Positions 42,682-51,820 of a stretch of DNA of 64,000 nt are shown here, in pieces. The notes below the pieces were generated by a model. The model did no database searches. It saw nothing but the letters and a program-made list of their open reading frames with translations, and had not been told where the DNA came from. Position 1 is the stretch's first letter. Each line of letters opens with the position of its first letter. The translations under genes and the position numbers were made by a program. The DNA comes from Flavobacteriales bacterium (GTDB lineage Bacteria; Bacteroidota; Bacteroidia; Flavobacteriales; UBA1820): NCBI GenBank assembly GCA_003150615.1, contig QALN01000002.1, positions 81,693 through 145,692 of the forward strand, read 5' to 3'.

Positions 42682-43707
42682 TTAATCTTTTTTATTCTTT
42701 CTTTTTGACTCGTCCCAATCCGATGAGTACCTGCATGTCCCTTGTTTGTGGATCGAGAAATCGCACCAAAAACACAAGGGCTTGGGGCGGGGTTCAAGGC
42801 AGGCCGGCTGGCGTCCCATGAGGTAGCGCTTCTCGTACTTATACCCTTGTTTGGCATCGTCCCAAACGTGAGCTTGATAGCTATCTATTTTATTTGTCTC
42901 GAAATCATACATATCAAGAAGGATATCATTAAGTTCCTTGACCGATCTCTCCACTTTCTCCTTATCTACCTTCACGTTTTGGTTATCCAACATACGGGTA
43001 AAAAAATAGCTACACATATCTGGTAATACCTTATACTTCCTGTATATGTAAAAGGCGTATATCGGATGCTGGAGATTGTGAAGCAATTTATCCTTATCGA
43101 ATAATTTTCTCCCAGACTTCCAGTCTATCGTATACATAGCTGTTCTGTCTTTTGTCTTATACTCACCTCTCCAGTCTACTGATCCTATGATATGTACCTT
43201 ATCGTACGTAACACCATCCAAAGTAAGGGGCTTGGGCAGCTTATAGGGCAAGACGAAATCCTCCTCCACGCCGGCCGGTCTCGACCCCCGGATTACCTTC
43301 TCCATTGGCGTAAGATCGGACCATACCTTCTTATAATTGCCAGCAGCATCCTTCTCAAACAATCCTACAATCCATCTTATTAGTCTAGCCGCATGTTGCA
43401 TGGACTCGATTTGGGATTTTACGCTATCAAAAGGTATCTTCTCTATATCAGCGTAGTAGTTGAATGCCTTGCTCATATCCTCATAAGAAGGCCTGCATCC
43501 GTTCTTGAAGAAATACTCCATTGTCTGGTGGATAACCGTACCATATGACGTAGCCTCGTGCTTTTCCGTGGACCTATGACCCTCCACGTAAGTCTTATAC
43601 CATTTGTATGGACATTGGACGAACGTATCTATCTGGGAGTATGAGGCGGCGAGGACCTTCTTCCCGTCTATGACCTTACATAACAAATTATTCTCCGGTA
43701 TTACCAT
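42682..43707 (-). CDS. Cas4/RecB-type PD-(D/E)XK nuclease with Fe-S cluster cysteines (341 aa)
   Basis: 'YSQIDTFVQCPYKWY' at the N-terminus (Cys32), His60, 'GSVDWRGE' (Asp178), 'TIDWKSG' (Asp195, Lys197), 'QHPIYAFYIY', then Cys312, Cys315 and Cys325. Four cysteines in this arrangement hold a 4Fe-4S cluster in Cas4 and AddB-type nucleases. Likely a DNA end-processing exonuclease in phage recombination. Confidence 0.85.
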   Translation of the reverse strand: MVIPENNLLCKVIDGKKVLAASYSQIDTFVQCPYKWYKTYVEGHRSTEKHEATSYGTVIHQTMEYFFKNGCRPSYEDMSKAFNYYADIEKIPFDSVKSQIESMQHAARLIRWIVGLFEKDAAGNYKKVWSDLTPMEKVIRGSRPAGVEEDFVLPYKLPKPLTLDGVTYDKVHIIGSVDWRGEYKTKDRTAMYTIDWKSGRKLFDKDKLLHNLQHPIYAFYIYRKYKVLPDMCSYFFTRMLDNQNVKVDKEKVERSVKELNDILLDMYDFETNKIDSYQAHVWDDAKQGYKYEKRYLMGRQPACLEPRPKPLCFWCDFSIHKQGTCRYSSDWDESKRKNKKD

Positions 43708-44110
43708 AAAGCTTATCTATGTTTATGTCATGTCCGTATAAATCCATTAACAGGTTTTGTAGATGGTGAAGATTCTTAATCTGAATAGGATCGCTTAGAT
43801 CGTCTTCCAGATCCCTAAGGCTAAGATAATACCCATCATCAAAAATCTCTATAGATATTCCGTAGCCTCGATATACATCCCGCCCCTTATCACGCTTGAA
43901 ATAGATAGTATCAAGTATATTATCATTTATCTCAATAGGCATGACATCATCTTCCCCGGAATACCATTTCATTATCCCGTCATCAACCTCACGTTCAAGG
44001 ACCAATGACTTACTTTCATTACGAATACCAGTAACGCACCCTACTCTCCATATATTGCCAGCCTTGTCTTTTACAAGATCCCCTATCCTTAGTTCTTTAG
44101 CCGAAATCAT
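43688..44110 (-). CDS. Hypothetical protein (140 aa)
   Basis: ATG 44110 ('MISAKELRIGDLVKDKAGNI') is the natural start of a small KOW/SH3-like N-terminal unit. Then 'GYGISIEIFDDGYYLSLRDL' and a helical 'LHHLQNLLMDLYGH' end. This type is common in Bacteroides phage early regions; function unknown. Confidence 0.6.
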   Translation of the reverse strand: MISAKELRIGDLVKDKAGNIWRVGCVTGIRNESKSLVLEREVDDGIMKWYSGEDDVMPIEINDNILDTIYFKRDKGRDVYRGYGISIEIFDDGYYLSLRDLEDDLSDPIQIKNLHHLQNLLMDLYGHDINIDKLYGNTGE

Positions 44111-44198
44111 ACTCGTCCTCCTCGTTATAATCGTCATCGCAATCATCGACAAGAGGGGTTTCTAGCCCCTCTTCCCAATCATCATATCCAAAGTCCAT
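44097..44198 (-). CDS. Very acidic small protein (33 aa)
   Basis: ATG 44198-44196 shares a base with the stop of the preceding ACP-like gene (TAATG), and its end overlaps the next gene. About half of the residues are Asp or Glu ('DDCDDDYNEEDEYDFG'). Such peptides can mimic DNA or bind basic proteins; function unknown. Confidence 0.5.
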   Translation of the reverse strand: MDFGYDDWEEGLETPLVDDCDDDYNEEDEYDFG

Positions 44199-44482
44199 TA
44201 CTTACTCTTAAACCAATCATACAACATATCCACAAAAATCCCTACAGTTAGTTCATCAACAGATTTATCACCGAAGACATCATCCGGTATCCTTATATCC
44301 ATCTTTTCTTCAATCCCCATCAATACCTCTAATAAATCAAATATATCCATAGCTAAATCAGATGACAAATTACTGTCTTCTCTTACATCGTCAATTACCT
44401 CTATATTATTAATGTAATTGAACTCATGCATTTTATCGAATATCTCTTCCCTCGCCATCTCCAATAACTCATCTCTTTCCAT
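44198..44482 (-). CDS. Acyl-carrier-protein paralogue without the phosphopantetheine serine (94 aa)
   Basis: Same four-helix ACP pattern and length as the gene next to it. The prosthetic-group site Asp-Ser-Leu is replaced by Asp-Ile-Phe (Ile47), in 'LAMDIFDLLEVLMGIEE'. It cannot carry a 4'-phosphopantetheine arm at the usual position, so it may be a partner or decoy of the intact copy. Overlaps it by 14 bases. Confidence 0.7.
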   Translation of the reverse strand: MERDELLEMAREEIFDKMHEFNYINNIEVIDDVREDSNLSSDLAMDIFDLLEVLMGIEEKMDIRIPDDVFGDKSVDELTVGIFVDMLYDWFKSK

Positions 44483-44753
44483 AATCCTTTAAATAATCGT
44501 ACAACATATTTGTAAGCTCTCCTACCGTCAATTCGTGATAAGGCTTGACATCAAGTACTTCATCAGGTATACATCTACCAGTTCTCTTCTCCATTTCCAT
44601 TACGACTTCCACGAAGTCAAGGGAATCCATGGCCATATCCGCGCCCAGCTCATCATTATTGGTTATCGATTCAGGACGATTAAGCCCATTAAATTCACCT
44701 ACTTTTTCGAATATCACCTCTTTTATCATTCTCAATAATTTATCCTTTTCCAT
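44469..44753 (-). CDS. Acyl carrier protein (94 aa)
   Basis: 'GADMAMDSLDFVEVVMEMEK' with Ser44 in the Asp-Ser-Leu site and 'IPDEVLDVKPYHELTVGEL' form the ACP consensus. Host ACPs shuttle acyl chains and are touched by fatty-acid and lipid A enzymes. A phage copy might redirect these, or act as a protein adaptor. No acyl transferase or synthase gene is visible nearby. Confidence 0.8.
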   Translation of the reverse strand: MEKDKLLRMIKEVIFEKVGEFNGLNRPESITNNDELGADMAMDSLDFVEVVMEMEKRTGRCIPDEVLDVKPYHELTVGELTNMLYDYLKDYGKR

Positions 44754-44756
44754 AAT

Positions 44757-45455
44757 CTAAATCGACATTTTTAATCTTCTACCTAATTCTTTTTTTATAT
44801 CTGATATTCTCTCGATGTCCATCTTAACATCTCCAGTAATAGTATACTCCTTATCCATCTTCCTTGGAGGATCCGGGAGTCGGCTTACGGCGAACAACCA
44901 TGCCAGTTCCTTGTTCTTGTTCTCCCTAAGATACAGATCGGATGTCATGCCATACATTTTTATGATCGTATCGAATAACGTTGATTCCGATAAGCTCATA
45001 TGTACGCTATAGACGTTTGACGGCTTCCATATCAAGTTATCCAACCTCATCGTATATTCACGTTTAAGGTCTATATGGGATATTACGGCCCTTACTATAG
45101 GTTCTTCCTTGAAGTTGGTGTTAGCCACAAACCAGATAAGCCTTTTCTCCACCTCCTTGATAGCTCCTGTATCCTTACCCATATCGTTATATACCCCAAC
45201 AATACGGTCCCGGATCCCCTCGACCTCCGGTGTCAGACCGGGTGTCTCTATCAGCATCAGCAGCGATCCTCCCCTTGGAGTTATCTTCCACTTCCCATTC
45301 TTCTGAAGCTCGATATAACCAGACGCTTTATAACTATCTATTTTCTCCTTTGGAATGATGTTAGCCATCTCTTCTTTCTGCCGGATCATCAAAAGATACC
45401 CGACATCAGACATCGTTAATCCTGATGTCATCATCTGCTCGAAATTTATATACAT
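44757..45455 (-). CDS. Hypothetical protein, possible DNA-binding N-terminus (232 aa)
   Basis: ATG 45455. 'LTMSDVGYLLMIRQKEEMAN' and 'GYIELQKNGKWKITPRGGSL' resemble a winged helix as in replisome-organiser or primosomal proteins. The C-terminal half is helical with 'LAWLFAVSRLPDPPRKMDKE'. Location just downstream of DnaB and primase genes supports a replication role. Confidence 0.5.
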   Translation of the reverse strand: MYINFEQMMTSGLTMSDVGYLLMIRQKEEMANIIPKEKIDSYKASGYIELQKNGKWKITPRGGSLLMLIETPGLTPEVEGIRDRIVGVYNDMGKDTGAIKEVEKRLIWFVANTNFKEEPIVRAVISHIDLKREYTMRLDNLIWKPSNVYSVHMSLSESTLFDTIIKMYGMTSDLYLRENKNKELAWLFAVSRLPDPPRKMDKEYTITGDVKMDIERISDIKKELGRRLKMSI

Positions 45456-45466
45456 ATGCAAATAAG

Positions 45467-45804
45467 TTAAAATATTGACCTAATCTTTCTAGCTACCCTC
45501 TCGACTATATCGGGATGATCATTTCCGTTATATATATCTATTAGCGTATCTATTATATGTAACCTTATGTTTCTCTTTGATGGACGAAACCAAAAATCTC
45601 CATTTTTTTGTTTACAGGTTTGAACATCTTCAGTTCTGGTATAAGATAACACGCTACACATGATCTTTCGGCAAGTGATAATTCAACCGCTGCCCTTTCT
45701 ATTGCTCTACACATAAGCGAATAATTACCATTCTTTATTAAATTGTAAGCCCTTGTCAACACCCTAAGGGCGTCTGCTTTCGATAATCTCTTTCCCTTTT
45801 TCAT
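45467..45804 (-). pseudogene. Hypothetical protein broken by an A7 homopolymer
   Basis: ATG 45804 ('MKKGKRLSKADALRVLTRAY') runs to 'FKPVNKK' and then, at seven A (plus-strand T7, 45603-45609), shifts to a short out-of-frame end. One additional A would continue 'NGDFWFRPSKRNIRLHIIDT' to 45467, a 112-residue protein. An A-run could also allow ribosomal or transcriptional slippage. Function unknown. Confidence 0.6.
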
Positions 45805-46405
45805 ATTGTTTAACTGTATAAGATTCATTAGCCATACCAACCCTACCAACTGATATGGATTGATTTATTGATTGATTAAGATGCCCTATAACCGACATCT
45901 TGGCTCTAACCGTATTAGCGCATCTTAGAAGGATTCGATAGTCCTCTAAAGCCCGCTCGTACCTTACATCCACCCTGGCTCTTTTATCGGCGTCGGTCAT
46001 ACTCTTGCATGTCCCGTCTTCTCTCAGGCTTATAGCGATCTTATCCCGTATGATCCTGATATCATCCTCGGCTATCACCAGCTCAGCATCAAGAACACCT
46101 TTGTAGGAGCTAAGAAGATCCTCTACCGCTACAACCTCCCGCTTCAGATTCTCCAATTCCAATACCATAGAGTTGTCGTTCATCCTCTTATACTCCTGAA
46201 CTTTTTTGGATACCTCCTCGCAGATGTTAATGATCTCCTTTTCCCGTTCCCGGTTGATGATATATCTAATGCTGTATTCAGACATCTCCTTTAAATAGGA
46301 TATAATCTCCCGTATGCCCATCTTATTCTCGGTGGAGAAGTTGGCTTTTAACAACATCTCCATGCCTTTCATAATAACAAGCAAATAATTCTTTCTAAGT
46401 CTCAT
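45764..46405 (-). CDS. Hypothetical coiled-coil protein (213 aa)
   Basis: Long charged helices ('NREREKEIINICEEVSKKVQ', 'LENLKREVVAVEDLL'). A short tandem repeat of GATT units encodes 'NQSINQSIS' near residue 180. Overlaps the downstream gene's start by about 40 bases. No domain recognised. Confidence 0.6.
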   Translation of the reverse strand: MRLRKNYLLVIMKGMEMLLKANFSTENKMGIREIISYLKEMSEYSIRYIINREREKEIINICEEVSKKVQEYKRMNDNSMVLELENLKREVVAVEDLLSSYKGVLDAELVIAEDDIRIIRDKIAISLREDGTCKSMTDADKRARVDVRYERALEDYRILLRCANTVRAKMSVIGHLNQSINQSISVGRVGMANESYTVKQYEKGKEIIESRRP

Positions 46406-46407
46406 GA

Positions 46408-47550
46408 TTAATATGGTGTTTCGTCATGTACTACATTAAAATCATCGCTAGGCGGTATGTATTGCTGCTCCAATGGAATACTGGGAGGCGGGGGCGGTAG
46501 TGTCACCACGGTCGTATCCGGCTTGCCGCTGCCTACGGGGGCGTCCGAGCCTCCCGGTCTTTCTTGGCGTACCACACCTCCATCAGGATAATATCGCTCA
46601 TATCCTTTCATGATATCCACATGTATAGCCTCAATCTCTTCTAACGATCTCTGACGGACTTTTACTATATGATGGAATATAAGTCCATCTACACGGAAAG
46701 AGCGCCTTGATTCACTCTTAAAACGTTCCAGATTAGGATACCAGCCTTGCGGGAATTGCATGTATGATGAATAGCCGTATCTCTTTGGGATATTCAACGC
46801 TACCATAGCCGTACATAATTGCCCCAATGTATCTGATTGATAGAAATCAGATTGTTTTGGCATATGATCCTTAGGATCCCGTCTTCCCTCAATATCACGG
46901 TTAAGTTGTGATATTATAAGAAAGAATATATTGGGAAAAGTTCTTTTAGCTATATTACACATGGTTATCAGACTATCTATATTCCTCTTAGCGTCACCCG
47001 TGCCTTGTATAAGAGCTGTATGATCTATGGATACAAATACCATTTTCTTATCCTTGTTCGCTGGCATATAACTATTCCATAAGAAGTTCTGAAGCTCGTC
47101 TACTGTCGATGGTTTAGGGATGTATGTTATTCTGCTGGAGTTTTCCTCCTTAAGACATTTCTGCATTTCCTTTATCTCTTCATCAGACATCTCGTTAAGG
47201 AGAATATCTTGTATATCCTTTCCCATTTTTTTTGATAGTGAACGTAACATCAAATCCTCTGGATTCATTTCAAATTCACATCTGAGCCATACATAATCAT
47301 CAGCTTGGGGATTGATATTAACATTCATTACATTGCTCATAATCTTCTGAGCCAAATAAGACTTGCCCACTCCGGGCCTAGCGCCGATAGCCACCGCATG
47401 TTGTGGGTAGAACCCGCCCAGCAACGCCTTGTCAAGATAAGCGTATCCAGTACGAGCCGGGAGAAGCTCTCCCGACTGATACTTTCTTATCCTCTCATAG
47501 GCATCCATGATAATCTCCTTGGATGACCTCCATATCCTATCCTCACTCAT
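46408..47550 (-). CDS. DnaB-type replicative helicase, RecA-like domain (380 aa)
   Basis: Walker A 'GARPGVGKS' (56-64), Walker B 'VFVSIDHTALI' (Asp176), and 'IISQLNRDIEGR' as the DNA-contact/arginine region of DnaB. It lacks the N-terminal helical domain of cellular DnaB. A Pro/Gly-rich tail (about 335-380) may bind partners. Works with the primase at 48964. Confidence 0.85.
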   Translation of the reverse strand: MSEDRIWRSSKEIIMDAYERIRKYQSGELLPARTGYAYLDKALLGGFYPQHAVAIGARPGVGKSYLAQKIMSNVMNVNINPQADDYVWLRCEFEMNPEDLMLRSLSKKMGKDIQDILLNEMSDEEIKEMQKCLKEENSSRITYIPKPSTVDELQNFLWNSYMPANKDKKMVFVSIDHTALIQGTGDAKRNIDSLITMCNIAKRTFPNIFFLIISQLNRDIEGRRDPKDHMPKQSDFYQSDTLGQLCTAMVALNIPKRYGYSSYMQFPQGWYPNLERFKSESRRSFRVDGLIFHHIVKVRQRSLEEIEAIHVDIMKGYERYYPDGGVVRQERPGGSDAPVGSGKPDTTVVTLPPPPPSIPLEQQYIPPSDDFNVVHDETPY

Positions 47551-47816
47551 CCTCTTGCGTTTCTATCGCCAGCCGTATCGGATTTAGACCCTCTGTTAGC
47601 TGATCTTGATTTATATCTAAGTCCTTTAGCCGTATGGCATAAATCCTTTCCCTTCCGATAGGCTTTACCTTTCAACTTATCGGTCTTGTAGTTCTTGCGA
47701 CCTAACTCCCGTCTCTTGGCTTTCTGCTCAGGGCGGGCGTTGATCTTCTTATCCGTCTCGGCTTTCTTTCTTCTGGCCTCCGGATGTGTCCTATAATATT
47801 CAGTCGACCTCCCCAT
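47547..47816 (-). CDS. Small very basic protein (89 aa)
   Basis: ATG 47816. 'STEYYRTHPEARRKKAETDK', 'RRELGRKNYKTDKLKGKAYR' is a Lys/Arg-rich family common in phages; probably nucleic-acid binding or HNH-like in origin but without catalytic residues. Overlaps DnaB start by ATGA. Confidence 0.65.
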   Translation of the reverse strand: MGRSTEYYRTHPEARRKKAETDKKINARPEQKAKRRELGRKNYKTDKLKGKAYRKGKDLCHTAKGLRYKSRSANRGSKSDTAGDRNARG

Positions 47817-48105
47817 CCTCGTCCTCCTCGTCATAATCATAATCCTCTACGATAATATCCTCTCCATCTAAATATGAGGCTTTATCTCCGAGTCTGCTTC
47901 TCATGCTCTCGTAAGGATCATCCCCATCTTTTATTTCCCACACACATAAGTACGGACCTATTATATCAATAAGCATGTTGGCCTTATCCTCGCTTATGCC
48001 TTTTTCTATCATCTTATCTCTGCATTTGTAAAAACCACATGTCTTGTTAAACACTGATCCTCCTACATAAAATCCTGTTGGCTTATGAATAAAAATTACT
48101 TTCAT
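47800..48105 (-). CDS. Hypothetical protein with acidic tail (101 aa)
   Basis: 'IHKPTGFYVGGSVFNKTCGF' start and a C-terminus of about 20 mostly Asp/Glu/Tyr residues. No family recognised. Confidence 0.6.
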   Translation of the reverse strand: MKVIFIHKPTGFYVGGSVFNKTCGFYKCRDKMIEKGISEDKANMLIDIIGPYLCVWEIKDGDDPYESMRSRLGDKASYLDGEDIIVEDYDYDEEDEDGEVD

Positions 48106-48135
48106 CTTTTATATAATTAATATTGTCTATCAAAT

Positions 48136-48696
48136 TTATTTATTTCTCTTTTTTATACAGTCGCCATAGCTCATATCCATATCACACACCACCGTATCGG
48201 TCGTGTTGTTTGTCACATGGAACAGGAACTCTGGACACCCGTGGCAGGCGTTGCTCCCGATCACCACCGCTCCGTGCCTAGGGCAAGCCTTCTTTACCAT
48301 GGTTCTATCATATATCCGTATATGATTATCGCTATACTTTTCAATATATCTCATGGTATTAAGTAGTGATGGCAAAGACATCTTATATGGAGATACATGT
48401 TCTATTGGTATATCCAATTCACCAGATAGGCTTTTGTAAATATCCTGTACATCCCGTTTTGTCCTATACGCAAATATATTAATCTCAGTCATTACCATAT
48501 CCATACTTCTAAGAAGATCCGGCCTAGCCAGCCTCCCCATCGGCTTTCCAAAAGGATCGGATCTCATCCAAGCCCCACACTTCTCGCACCCTACTTGCTC
48601 CCCCTCTACCGTATTTATCATAGTGGATGGGTTCTTGCAATACGGGCATATGGATCCGTTTAACATAGCTTTCTGGGCTAAAGACAATTCTATCAT
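48136..48696 (-). CDS. Zinc-finger protein of DUF3268 type (186 aa)
   Basis: 'ICPYCKNPSTMI' and 'VGCEKCGAWMRSDPFGKPMG' with the following 'LARPDLLRS' match the DUF3268 zinc finger; a second set of Cys ('ACPRHG', 'CHGCPEF') near the C-terminus. Next to the primase gene; likely nucleic-acid binding. Confidence 0.65.
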   Translation of the reverse strand: MIELSLAQKAMLNGSICPYCKNPSTMINTVEGEQVGCEKCGAWMRSDPFGKPMGRLARPDLLRSMDMVMTEINIFAYRTKRDVQDIYKSLSGELDIPIEHVSPYKMSLPSLLNTMRYIEKYSDNHIRIYDRTMVKKACPRHGAVVIGSNACHGCPEFLFHVTNNTTDTVVCDMDMSYGDCIKKRNK

Positions 48697-48980
48697 ACCG
48701 TTTCTTCCATCTTAACATTAAATAGACTGCAGTATCTATTGAAATTCTTGTTTTCTATTTCCATATCCTTCTTATACCTGTCAATTGACTTGATGAAATC
48801 ATTGTAACAGTCCTTGCACATCCATTGATTGATTACCGCCACATAATATCCTACGGACGTAGGTCTGTTACACATATCACAAATGCCTAAGCACCCATAT
48901 CTGGTAAGCTTATCTATCATCTCCTGTCTTGTTATTTCAAGCACCTTGAATCCCTTGTAATTATCAACTACCTTTGCCAT
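48693..48980 (-). CDS. Small zinc-binding protein (95 aa)
   Basis: 'CLGICDMCNRP' and 'WMCKDCYNDF' form a four-Cys site. ATGA overlap with the gene after it and 17-base overlap with the primase gene. Function unknown, location suggests replication accessory. Confidence 0.6.
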   Translation of the reverse strand: MAKVVDNYKGFKVLEITRQEMIDKLTRYGCLGICDMCNRPTSVGYYVAVINQWMCKDCYNDFIKSIDRYKKDMEIENKNFNRYCSLFNVKMEETV

Positions 48981-49920
48981 TATTATAAATTTGTTTAATT
49001 ATAAAATAATCCGCTATATCCATCCCCTCATCTATATTGGGTTTTGATTCTAGAAAATCACTTATCTCTATATTCATCCCCCTCATATCCTTGTCTACCT
49101 TCTTTCTCCATTCGTTGAAAGCGTCGCCCTTATCCGGGTACAGGACTATCCGCCTCCTACCCAATGTCTCTATCATCTCCCTCTTCAACATATGGATACC
49201 GCCACAGGCCATGAACAACCTACTAGGGTACACGATGTTGCAGATAACAGCTGTCTTCTCTGACTCTACTATATACACCGGAGCGTCATTGGGATAGAAG
49301 TTGATAAGGAACTCCCCGAACAGGCATTGCCTAAGCAGGTAATCCTGACCGTCCAGTATATGCACCCAACATACGTGATCCATGGGAACCTTTACCCTCT
49401 TCCCGTCAGGCCCGTAGTCCATTATCTTCCCGGTCCGCACCACCCAATTCTTATCCAGTTGCCAGAACACACAGCACTTACCCCAGTCTCCGAATCTCAT
49501 CATCCCCACCTTATACAAGTTAAATGCCCTATTGGTATGATACGATCCGAAGATATTGGATAGATAATCTTGAAGATCGGATGTTTCGAAAGGATTAAGG
49601 GTCTCAAACATCTTGTTTACTGGGATACAGTTGGCTATATCTGGGTTCACAGGAGGCCTGTATCTTCTTAGCACTTTGTTAGAATCGGTAAAAAGATCAT
49701 TGCTCCCAAGCTCATTGCCTGTTGGATATTTAAAATAACCACATTTATTTTTGTGATCACATACCCCAAACTGCTCCCCTACTATCTGTCCGGTGGTTAC
49801 ATCTACGTACGGCGTAAAGCATCTATCCCTGCCGCATTGCGGGCACGTCAGCTTTCTTCTTGGCTTACTATGATCCAATTCATATCTGTGAACGCTCTTG
49901 TCAAATTCCCTAAACTCCAT
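48964..49920 (-). CDS. Primase: zinc-binding plus TOPRIM domains (318 aa)
   Basis: Zinc region 'CPQCGRDRC' (Cys26, 29, 34) and 'CDHKNKC' (Cys54, 60), an intermediate domain, then TOPRIM 'VYIVESEKTAVI' (Glu219) and 'VLYPDKGDAF' (Asp263, Asp266). This arrangement resembles DnaG-like and mobile-element primases of Bacteroidetes. Likely primes phage DNA synthesis with the DnaB-type helicase. Confidence 0.8.
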   Translation of the reverse strand: MEFREFDKSVHRYELDHSKPRRKLTCPQCGRDRCFTPYVDVTTGQIVGEQFGVCDHKNKCGYFKYPTGNELGSNDLFTDSNKVLRRYRPPVNPDIANCIPVNKMFETLNPFETSDLQDYLSNIFGSYHTNRAFNLYKVGMMRFGDWGKCCVFWQLDKNWVVRTGKIMDYGPDGKRVKVPMDHVCWVHILDGQDYLLRQCLFGEFLINFYPNDAPVYIVESEKTAVICNIVYPSRLFMACGGIHMLKREMIETLGRRRIVLYPDKGDAFNEWRKKVDKDMRGMNIEISDFLESKPNIDEGMDIADYFIIKQIYNNGKGS

Positions 49921-51350
49921 TATCCTATCCTCTCACTCATGATTCGATAAATATAATCTCTCAGTGATTCTTTTCTTATCAAGTTATTCAATCCAAAATC
50001 ACTTTCTATATCCAAAGATCCTATTCTTGATGTAACCGTATAATTGGTTTTCTCGAACTTATACTTACCTTGGAGATATACGACTGTAGCCATGTTAAGT
50101 ATAGGATTATCAGTTTGTCTCTTCAGTTTATATTGGCTTGTCTTGGCGGTAGGATCACCCGGAGCGAAGTTATATATCTCCTCTATCTCCAATATCTTTC
50201 CGTAGTTCTCCATTATCATTCTTCTATACAACTCAAGTTGAAAAGCATACTCATCATAGAAATTGCCTTTCCTGTTTGATTTGAAGTCCAATATAGCGAA
50301 TATCCTCCTGCATCTCTTTATCTTCTTTTTCTCTGTCTTAGGTTGACCCTTCTTGGCTCCAGTCTTATAGAACTCTCCTGTCTCGACCTCTATCTCCACT
50401 GTCTCCGGCTCGCTGTCCATCTCCACCACGGCGTCCACCGAAGAAGCTACCTTTAACCTGCTTGACCTCAACATCTTCTCGATCAATACAGGTTTTACAT
50501 GTCTTTCCTTGCAGAATATGGCAAATGATATTAGATCCTCTATTAGCTCATCAATGTTATCCACTAATATCCGCTCCATCCTATACTTGTCTATTCTCAA
50601 CTTAGCTTCCTTGACAGCTTTTCTTATCCATGTTGGAATCAGTTTTATCTTAACTCCCGTCAGATACAATCCAAATAAGTAATGCATGATCGTACCCAAG
50701 TCAGCCCGGTAGTTAGCGTACTCGTCTGGGTCCTTACCCTTGAGTCTCATCTCATTTTTCCATTTTTCTAATGCCCCGGAAGTATCACAATACCCATTCG
50801 CAATATTATTGGTAGCCCCATCATATATGATAGGGTATCCATCAGCTCCCATTTCATAATAAACACGCTTGCCAGCCACGGTCATTCTGTATAAGACTGG
50901 TGTCGGGATATCCTTGATCCATTCAGCGGCATAATACTGTTGCTCAGTCTCCAGATCATACTCAATTTCTATCTCCTCATCAGGCTCTTTTTTAGGCTCG
51001 TCAACAGGCTTTTCTTCCTCATAGATATCTTCCTTCGGAACCGTTGATAAAACGTCTAATATGCCAAAGAATGCGGTAAATTTAGGATCTGTATGATATG
51101 CTCTTAATATTGGAAGTGATGATCTCCAGTAGTATGATGGACACACGTCCTTTATCTTGCCTAAACCCGATCCTCCTATCTCTCCATTATCCTCGATAAC
51201 CACATTGTGTCTCTCGGATAAACGGACTCTCATGTCATCAAACAGTTCTTGATCGCTTATGACCTCCATGATCGTCCCATAACTATATATCGTGTCACTT
51301 ATAGCCTTATATCCTAGGCCTAAAAGTAATCTTTGTTTTCTTCTATCCAT
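49920..51350 (-). CDS. Large PD-(D/E)XK exonuclease (476 aa)
   Basis: 'GTIMHYLFGLYL' (His223), 'VASSVDAVVEM' (Asp306), 'AILDFKSNRKG' (Asp355, Lys357) and 'FQLELYRRMI' (Gln371) give the RecB-type nuclease site. The first 150 residues are an extra domain with an acidic linker. It may process ends for recombination or degrade host DNA. Distinct from the Cas4-like gene in lacking cluster cysteines. Confidence 0.75.
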   Translation of the reverse strand: MDRRKQRLLLGLGYKAISDTIYSYGTIMEVISDQELFDDMRVRLSERHNVVIEDNGEIGGSGLGKIKDVCPSYYWRSSLPILRAYHTDPKFTAFFGILDVLSTVPKEDIYEEEKPVDEPKKEPDEEIEIEYDLETEQQYYAAEWIKDIPTPVLYRMTVAGKRVYYEMGADGYPIIYDGATNNIANGYCDTSGALEKWKNEMRLKGKDPDEYANYRADLGTIMHYLFGLYLTGVKIKLIPTWIRKAVKEAKLRIDKYRMERILVDNIDELIEDLISFAIFCKERHVKPVLIEKMLRSSRLKVASSVDAVVEMDSEPETVEIEVETGEFYKTGAKKGQPKTEKKKIKRCRRIFAILDFKSNRKGNFYDEYAFQLELYRRMIMENYGKILEIEEIYNFAPGDPTAKTSQYKLKRQTDNPILNMATVVYLQGKYKFEKTNYTVTSRIGSLDIESDFGLNNLIRKESLRDYIYRIMSERIG

Positions 51351-51820
51351 GATAATAATCTGGTTTTTAATTTACCAGCCTCCTCGACTCTAGGTGCGAG
51401 ATCCCTCATCTTTTTGGCCACTAAAAGCCATGTGTCACCGAACTCCTCTAAAAGCCGATCAAAATCCATCGTATCTAATAGATAATCGAATCTTGTATGC
51501 TCATCAGCCGTCAAGTAGATAATGTTATCATTATCCTCAGCAACTGATTTATATTTCCGTTTAGGGTATAAGTGGCATATGTTGCTTACCCCCGGGCATG
51601 GTATGTATGCGCCGGTAGCAGATCTCCTTGTCATACTCAATCTAGCCACATGGGCGCCAAAGAAAACGGCTAGGCTCTTCCCCTTTGGCTTGGCCTTTAC
51701 CCGTATCGCCGCCCTTTCCTTTGGCGGTAGCTCCTTGGCTCTGCATGCGGGACATAACCCCTTACTCCTTATGGTTACCATCCTTCCGCATCTCTCACAC
51801 GGTAACATCCTACCTCTCAT
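51320..51820 (-). CDS. Zinc-finger HNH-like endonuclease, NinG-like (166 aa)
   Basis: Zinc ribbon 'CERCGRM', 'CPACRAK' (Cys8, 11, 23, 26), then 'SNICHLYPKRKYKS' (Cys82, His83), 'EDNDNIIYL' and 'ADEHTRFD' (His108), the order of an HNH-type site. Similar proteins act in phage recombination. Overlaps the next gene by 31 bases. Confidence 0.6.
   Translation of the reverse strand: MRGRMLPCERCGRMVTIRSKGLCPACRAKELPPKERAAIRVKAKPKGKSLAVFFGAHVARLSMTRRSATGAYIPCPGVSNICHLYPKRKYKSVAEDNDNIIYLTADEHTRFDYLLDTMDFDRLLEEFGDTWLLVAKKMRDLAPRVEEAGKLKTRLLSWIEENKDYF

Noticed and set aside
45600..45612. Programmed -1 ribosomal frameshift at the A7 run
   Set aside because: The preceding C prevents the standard slippery heptamer pairing, and no downstream stem or pseudoknot is evident. 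Other frameshifts in the window need changes in the opposite direction, so a shared programmed mechanism is unlikely.
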